Shown one piece after another: positions 6,701 to 9,625 of a stretch of 9,625 bases of DNA. The notes beneath the pieces are model-generated. The model was not told the DNA's origin and ran no database searches. It saw only the letters and a list, made by a program, of their open reading frames with translations. Each line of letters begins with the position of its first letter. The stretch's first letter is position 1. The DNA lies in NCBI GenBank assembly GCA_902488965.1, contig CABTYA010000040.1, positions 1-9,625 of the forward strand. Reading direction: 5' to 3'. The position numbers were made by a program, and so were the translations under genes. The DNA comes from an uncultured Veillonellaceae bacterium (GTDB lineage: Bacteria > Bacillota > Negativicutes > Veillonellales > Negativicoccaceae).

Positions 6701-9625
6701 ACAAAGCGTAGCCATCGGTTCCGGTTCCGCCGGCATGGGAGACTATGCCGTAGCATTGGGGCATAAGGCCGATGCATACGGTGACAGTGCGACAGCTGTC
6801 GGTGCCCTGGCGCGTGCTTACGGTGCCGGAGGCGTAGCAATGGGCGAATTTGCCCTTACCGCCAATGCAAAAGGCATAAGCAAAAACGAATTTGATGCAT
6901 TGTCGGAAGAAGAGAAGGCATTGTATGCCCAAAGTGCTTTACCAGGGCAAAAAACTTTTTATAAAGTGAAGACACGCACTGATTCGGGTGAAATGCAAGA
7001 CATCAAGAACTACGGCGTCGCTATCGGCAGCGGAGCTACCGCTATCGGAAACTCCGGAATTGCCCTCGGCAGCAGTGCAAAATCCAATGCCGATTGGGGT
7101 ATGGCATTGGGCGTCAATGCAAGTGTGACAGAAAGTCAGGGCGTTGCCTTGGGTGTCAACTCAGTCAGTGACCGCGCGGCAAATGTCAAGGGCTATCTGC
7201 CGACGACCAATGCGCAGCTTGATAATTTTGAAGCTGCCATGGAAGTATTGGGAAAGAAAGACGAATTTAATGCATTAAAACAAAAGTATGTTGCTGCAAA
7301 TAGTGAAGCGGAAAGAACCAAACAAGCATATCTGGCAAATACCGGAGATGCTTCGCTGAAATTGGCTTATGAACAAGCCAAAGAAAAATTAAAAGCAGCA
7401 ACCAATGAATATGCAGTGATGACGGGGGCATGGGAATCCCGTCGCGGGGCGGTATCCATCGGTAATGAAAAGACAGGTTTCAATCGCCAGCTCACAGGTC
7501 TCGCCGCCGGCACGCAGGACACCGATGCGGTGAACGTCGCGCAGCTCAAAGTGCTCGATGCGAAGAAAGCGGACCTCGATGCCGGCAACCTGACAGAGGG
7601 AAAAGACAAAAAGGCATGGAAAAAAGCCTTGGGAATTAACGAAAACAGCACTTCGGTCATGAGTTCGTGGAAACTGAAAGCGGATGGCGATACGACGAGC
7701 GAAACTATTGCCGACGGAAATGAAGTCAACTTCACCGTGACGGAAGCGAACAAAGGTTTGACCGTCGCTCGTGACGGCAAGAGCATCAAGTACGGTATCG
7801 ATGCAGACAAGTTGGTCGAAAATATCAACACGGCTACGACGAAGATTACCAATGTGGACGGCAGTAAGATCGATTTGTCGAACAATACCGCCATTACGAA
7901 TCTGACGAAGACGGTGAACGAATCGAAGATTCACTATTTCTCGGTCAATCCGGAAGCAACAGAACGTACGAATGTGCCTGCAGACAGCGACAACAGCAAC
8001 AACGACGGTGCAATCGGCGGGTTTTCGACAGCAATCGGTTTCGGAGCCAAGTCCGCTACAAGCAGTGTATCTATGGGTAAGGGCGCACATGCAACGGGAA
8101 CTTATTCGGTAGCATTTGGCAACACTGCGAAAACAGTGGGACACAGTGCCGTTGCACTCGGCTGGGGTGCCGAAGGGCAAGGAAACTTTTCGGTTGCTAT
8201 TGGACAAAGTGCCGTTGCCAAAGCGATTGAAGGCGTTGCGATCGGCTCGTATGCGGAAGTGGGCGTGTACAAAGGTATCGCACTCGGTACCCGTTCGTAT
8301 GCGGACCGTGACAAGGGCATGCTCGGCTACGCTCCGGGAGGCAACAGTACAAACTTGGCTGAGGTGATGGACGCCATCGGTCAAAAGGCGGAATTTGAAC
8401 GCTTGCAGGGCATTGTAAATCCGCTCATGCCGCAATATTTGGAAATCGGCGAAAAATATAATCAAGCGGCACAAAACAATGATCCGGCGGCGCAAGCGGC
8501 TGCAGAGAGAGAAAATCAACAATTCCTGGCGGATCATCCGGAGTTCCTTTCGGCATTGAAAACGCTGAAGTATGCGTCCAACACGTGGCAAGCCTCGGAA
8601 AGTGCGGTCAGCATCGGTGATTCGCGTTATCTGAATACGCGTCAGCTTACAGGTCTCGCCGCAGGTACGAAAGACACCGACGCGGTGAACGTGGCGCAGC
8701 TCAAAGCGCTCGATACGAAGAAAGCGGACAAGAGTGAACTGACGGACATCAAGAACAACATCACGAATGTCGATAACAGTATCAACAGTCTCAAAGGCGG
8801 CTTCACCATTCAGGATGCGAATGCGACTGTGGGTAAAACGGATATTACCTTAGGCGACACACCAAAGAGTGCCATCACGTTCAAGGCTGAATCGGTAGCC
8901 ACAGACGGTGCAACGTCCGCATTGACCGCTACGGTGGGTGCTGACAAGTCCGTCACCTACACGTTGAACACGAAGAAGCTGAAAGAAGACTTGGGTATCA
9001 ACAAACTCGGTGCAGGCACGATGTCCTCGTGGAAACTGAAAGCCGATGGCGATACGACGAGCGAAGCTATTGCCGACGGAAATGAAGTCAATTTCACCGT
9101 GGCGGAAGCGAACAAGGGATTGACGGTAGTTCGTGACGGCAAGATCATCAAGTACGGCATCGATGCGGAAAGCCTGATTGATAATATCAATAACACCACC
9201 ACAAAGAAGATTACCAATGTGGATCTCAGCAACAACGATACCATTAAGCAGATCAACCAAAATATCACGAACATCACCAAAAACGGTGGCGATATTGACA
9301 CGAAGCTTGGCGACTATGCCAAGAAGGACGCAAGCAATATCGAAACAGACAAGTGGGCAGCCAAACTCGGTACGGGTGCAGTAGAGGAAAACGATACGAA
9401 CCTCGTAACGGGCGGCACGGTCTACAATGCCATCAAGGGCAAGGCGGACCAAAAAGATGTTGATGCGATTAACCAAAGCATTACCAATATCACCAAAAAA
9501 GACGGCGTAATTGATCGGAAGGTGGCTGCAGCAAGAACGAAGGTGACTGTAGACGGTGAAGAAAACGTCCCCGACGGCAACCTCACGATTAAGAAAACCG
9601 AAACCGACGGGCAAGTTACCTACGA
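3639..9625 (+). CDS. Giant YadA-like trimeric autotransporter adhesin (C-terminus beyond window)
   Basis: This is a surface adhesin of the type Vc secretion class: three identical chains form a fibre, the C-terminal barrel inserts in the outer membrane and the head domains bind host or microbial surfaces. The frame is open for 1995 codons to the right edge, so the anchor domain is not seen. ATG at 3639 follows AGAGGGG with a 7-base gap, and an in-frame stop at 3618 excludes a longer form. Order by residue: signal peptide (1-25); charged helix (about 28-50); first head of collagen-binding-type YadA repeats (about 64-737); helical insert (740-838); neck (857-878); stalk linker; second head (about 955-1185); insert (1187-1264); neck (1283-1304); stalk with GIN-like SSWKLKADGD unit; third head (about 1455-1563); insert (1565-1649); neck (1668-1689); stalk to the end. 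Necks carry the classic AAGTxDTDAVNVAQLK. The family is certain; the ligand is unknown. Confidence 0.96.
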   Translation, partial: MNQAKVSALMAVVVGAGLQVLPAQAAITAEEQEQIVAQVVQQLEADKKVPQYISVASDAKGETSNIRNDGAQAENSIAIGGSARTTGSYNVYIGDGVDKEHTDAALRTQAQRLYGEDNVVIGYRNDLGSRGKDDLHLRQTVFLGAKNSISKGNSQDAGSVSPVYSMAYGYKNALYGSYAVAFGQGNKVRNSSRTWAGSNFTSQDYAWVMGSSNDVFATGYVIGDKNFINTLPTYDPNQVINKVGADLYVMGRMNLIGSSDEKNTFVDSGTIVGQNNIVYKNDNKIFGDGNKVHAVTSTVVGQGNRVGIESNGTLHFKTDKGQETEYPLFGAVVFGSSNYVQDANGVAIGQWAESVGNGALSLGRSTKAKGLYSTAIGQDAIADGNGAVAIGFRSHAPAEQSVSLGVRNNADKKDDNKAIAAGKYSSAVGYRNNAGGESSVSFGANNDSAAKNTVAMGVFNTVTADAVGSSAVGRGNRITGHTNAVAFGIFNNRWDIAAGKWKDQEAGEYSVSMGAKNNSRGDYSSSIGFENLSGGLAASAFGYRNITDGQSSSAFGYANKAMAAYAGAFGTLNTNGGEQAFVAGGWNIITPNAKKAQVFGYQNIANGYGAVAIGMQNNRNFEKVYRMEDFVLPEPGEFNMYPTGELSVAVGTGNLALGANSISMGRGSYALQDRAMAIGGSAIADGTDTLAIGQDAKAHAAGKVLKSAMALGTESEAAADYGIALGAYSKVDAGTPAGYNPQTSVAMTDAEMAAMAEKPALAGKLADMRKAAAEKQAAYEKAKEDSLATLRLYQTQKFNTKEEAAAIIAEYEKQEAAALKAREEWQKAQAEIGAITGAWTATESAVSVGNADLGVTRQIRQVAAGTIDTDAVNVAQLKALANAPATFSTVEKTDGQPDTVTKVGTLPLSKLNLEYADGLTVTPQGDAENPTSMRIGIDGSKIDITQNQSITNLTTQVKGNKIHYLSIGPDNEANLAKGGNYNNDGADSHWGIAIGVDASSKDAGIAMGKNSRAWGNGSWTGQSVAIGSGSAGMGDYAVALGHKADAYGDSATAVGALARAYGAGGVAMGEFALTANAKGISKNEFDALSEEEKALYAQSALPGQKTFYKVKTRTDSGEMQDIKNYGVAIGSGATAIGNSGIALGSSAKSNADWGMALGVNASVTESQGVALGVNSVSDRAANVKGYLPTTNAQLDNFEAAMEVLGKKDEFNALKQKYVAANSEAERTKQAYLANTGDASLKLAYEQAKEKLKAATNEYAVMTGAWESRRGAVSIGNEKTGFNRQLTGLAAGTQDTDAVNVAQLKVLDAKKADLDAGNLTEGKDKKAWKKALGINENSTSVMSSWKLKADGDTTSETIADGNEVNFTVTEANKGLTVARDGKSIKYGIDADKLVENINTATTKITNVDGSKIDLSNNTAITNLTKTVNESKIHYFSVNPEATERTNVPADSDNSNNDGAIGGFSTAIGFGAKSATSSVSMGKGAHATGTYSVAFGNTAKTVGHSAVALGWGAEGQGNFSVAIGQSAVAKAIEGVAIGSYAEVGVYKGIALGTRSYADRDKGMLGYAPGGNSTNLAEVMDAIGQKAEFERLQGIVNPLMPQYLEIGEKYNQAAQNNDPAAQAAAERENQQFLADHPEFLSALKTLKYASNTWQASESAVSIGDSRYLNTRQLTGLAAGTKDTDAVNVAQLKALDTKKADKSELTDIKNNITNVDNSINSLKGGFTIQDANATVGKTDITLGDTPKSAITFKAESVATDGATSALTATVGADKSVTYTLNTKKLKEDLGINKLGAGTMSSWKLKADGDTTSEAIADGNEVNFTVAEANKGLTVVRDGKIIKYGIDAESLIDNINNTTTKKITNVDLSNNDTIKQINQNITNITKNGGDIDTKLGDYAKKDASNIETDKWAAKLGTGAVEENDTNLVTGGTVYNAIKGKADQKDVDAINQSITNITKKDGVIDRKVAAARTKVTVDGEENVPDGNLTIKKTETDGQVTY
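3828..5849 (+). other. Adhesin head 1: about 39 YadA-type head repeats, Asn-rich variant
   Basis: Residues about 64-737 are built of roughly 39 (by eye) degenerate repeats of the YadA head type, each with a hydrophobic-x-hydrophobic-G core such as VAIG, SAFG or VSMG, forming turns of a left-handed parallel beta-roll. Many units follow the glycine with x-x-Asn (GYRN, GFEN, GYAN, GTLN, GGWN, GYQN, GMQN) instead of the Ser/Ala common in heads 2 and 3. Irregular units between about residues 228 and 340 (TYDPNQV, GTLHFKTDKGQETEYPLF) probably mark loops leaving the roll. It is much longer than the other two heads. Confidence 0.85.
5856..6152 (+). other. Helical insert 1 between head 1 and neck 1
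   Basis: Residues 740-838 lie between the GY that ends the head and the W that begins the pre-neck motif (W-x5-AVSVG). They are rich in Ala, Glu, Lys and Gln (for example AEMAAMAEKPALAGK, ADMRKAAAEKQAAYEKAKED, AAIIAEYEKQEAAALKAREE), with a Leu/Tyr/Asn turn (LRLYQTQKFNTKEE) in the middle. This reads as two long amphipathic helices, hence a helical hairpin or coiled coil in each protomer. Structure is inferred from composition and spacing. Confidence 0.6.
6207..6272 (+). repeat. Neck motif, copy 1
   Basis: Encodes residues 857-878, from RQIRQVAAG to DTDAVNVAQLK, the neck that narrows a YadA head into the coiled-coil stalk. Copy 1 is the most divergent of three: it has RQIRQ instead of RQLTG and TID instead of TQD/TKD. 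Confidence 0.9.
6450..6539 (+). repeat. Stalk-to-head linker repeat (DGSKID...KIHY), copy 1
   Basis: Thirty residues starting DGSKID, with ITNLT in the middle and ending KIHYLSI. It precedes head 2 and aligns without gaps with 7857-7946, which precedes head 3 (shared DGSKID, ITNLT and KIHY). This linker seems to mark the return from stalk to head fold. Confidence 0.8.
6873..7010 (+). other. Charged insert inside head 2
   Basis: Residues 1079-1124 interrupt the run of head repeats between GEFALTANAK and YGVAIG. The segment (KNEFDALSEEEKALYAQSAL, then FYKVKTRTDSGEMQDIKN) lacks the head glycine pattern, is charged and looks helix-then-strand. It would emerge as a loop on the side of the beta-roll, a plausible ligand-facing element. 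Confidence 0.55.
7197..7430 (+). other. Helical insert 2 between head 2 and neck 2
   Basis: Residues 1187-1264 sit between GY and the pre-neck W (TGAWESRRGAVSIG). Helix-forming blocks NFEAAMEVLGKKDEFNALKQ, NSEAERTKQAYLAN and LKLAYEQAKEKLKAATNEYA suggest two or three helices. The position is equivalent to insert 1, and the TGAW ending is shared, but otherwise sequence similarity is low. Confidence 0.6.
7485..7550 (+). repeat. Neck motif, copy 2
   Basis: Encodes residues 1283-1304 (RQLTGLAAG to DTDAVNVAQLK), followed by VLDAKKAD. Very close in both DNA and protein to copy 3 at 8640-8705; the similarity continues through the following KKAD. Confidence 0.92.
7659..7859 (+). repeat. Stalk repeat (SSWKLKADGD unit), copy 1
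   Basis: A 67-residue unit beginning MSSWKLKADGDTTSE, containing IADGNEVNFTV and EANKGLTV, and ending KITNVD. It is near-identical in protein and DNA to 9021-9224. The motif belongs to the stalk-domain repertoire of trimeric autotransporters (GIN-like). Confidence 0.9.
7857..7946 (+). repeat. Stalk-to-head linker repeat (DGSKID...KIHY), copy 2
   Basis: Thirty residues from DGSKIDLSNN to KIHYFSV, before head 3, the counterpart of 6450-6539. After the third neck the equivalent place (from 9222) has VDLSNNDTIKQINQ and does not lead into a head within the window. Confidence 0.8.
8331..8585 (+). other. Helical insert 3 between head 3 and neck 3
   Basis: Residues 1565-1649 lie between GY and the pre-neck W (NTWQASESAVSIG). 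Segments NLAEVMDAIGQKAEFERLQG, YLEIGEKYNQAAQNN, PAAQAAAERENQQFLADHPE and FLSALKTLKYAS are helix-forming with Pro/Asn/Gly breaks. KADE-rich pieces MDAIGQKAEFERL and MEVLGKKDEFNAL (insert 2) resemble each other, hinting at shared ancestry of inserts 2 and 3. Confidence 0.6.
8640..8705 (+). repeat. Neck motif, copy 3
   Basis: Encodes residues 1668-1689 (RQLTGLAAG to DTDAVNVAQLK), followed by ALDTKKADKSEL. This neck leads into the longest stalk segment in the window, with no further head before the right edge. Confidence 0.92.
9021..9224 (+). repeat. Stalk repeat (SSWKLKADGD unit), copy 2
   Basis: Sixty-eight residues matching 7659-7859 with about a dozen differences and one extra residue (NTTTKKITNVD against NTATTKITNVD). 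It is preceded by LGINKLGAG as copy 1 is preceded by LGINENSTSV. The DNA match is long enough to support recombination between copies. Confidence 0.9.

Noticed and set aside
6207..8705. Regularly recurring neck sequences as a possible CRISPR-like or mobile array.
   Set aside because: The repeats are more than 1 kb apart, in frame, and encode the well-known neck motif of trimeric autotransporters. They are protein-domain repeats.

Overview
The window suggests a diderm member of the Firmicutes (class Negativicutes, the Veillonella/Megasphaera/Selenomonas/Dialister group). The base composition is moderately GC-rich. It pairs AGCS-type sodium/amino-acid symporters with a very long YadA-type trimeric autotransporter adhesin, a protein that needs an outer membrane, and the adhesin's stalk and neck motifs resemble those of Veillonella-group adhesins. 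This assignment is inference from gene content, and the genus is not determined.

The left third (1-2909) holds two tandem AGCS sodium:alanine/glycine symporter genes, both on the minus strand. The downstream copy (1-861) is cut by the window edge. The upstream copy (1470-2900) is complete. The two proteins align without gaps over 284 residues at about 70% identity (counted by hand), so they look like an old tandem duplication. Each has its own extended -10 promoter (TGGTAGAAT). A strong intrinsic terminator at 1267-1290 separates them, so they are probably separate transcription units. The 3' untranslated stretch of the complete copy carries small direct and inverted repeats.

The middle (2910-3638) is a roughly 730-base gap between divergent genes. 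It contains the promoter of the symporter, a stretch with several mutually compatible hairpins and a long-range helix (about 3017-3109), a perfect 8+8 inverted repeat (3162-3191), an AT-rich segment, a good promoter reading right (3375-3402) and a leader of about 230 bases with a strong hairpin.

The right two thirds (3639-9625) is one uninterrupted reading frame of at least 1995 codons on the plus strand. It encodes the N-terminal part of a giant trimeric autotransporter adhesin: signal peptide, a very large first YadA-like head, then neck, second head, neck, third head, neck, and the start of a repeat-built stalk. The C-terminal membrane anchor lies beyond the window. Its most unusual trait is that each of the three heads is separated from its neck by a different predicted helical insert of about 80-100 residues. 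No tRNA, rRNA, CRISPR array, insertion sequence or defence system is visible. The symporters and the adhesin have no evident functional link and are transcribed divergently.
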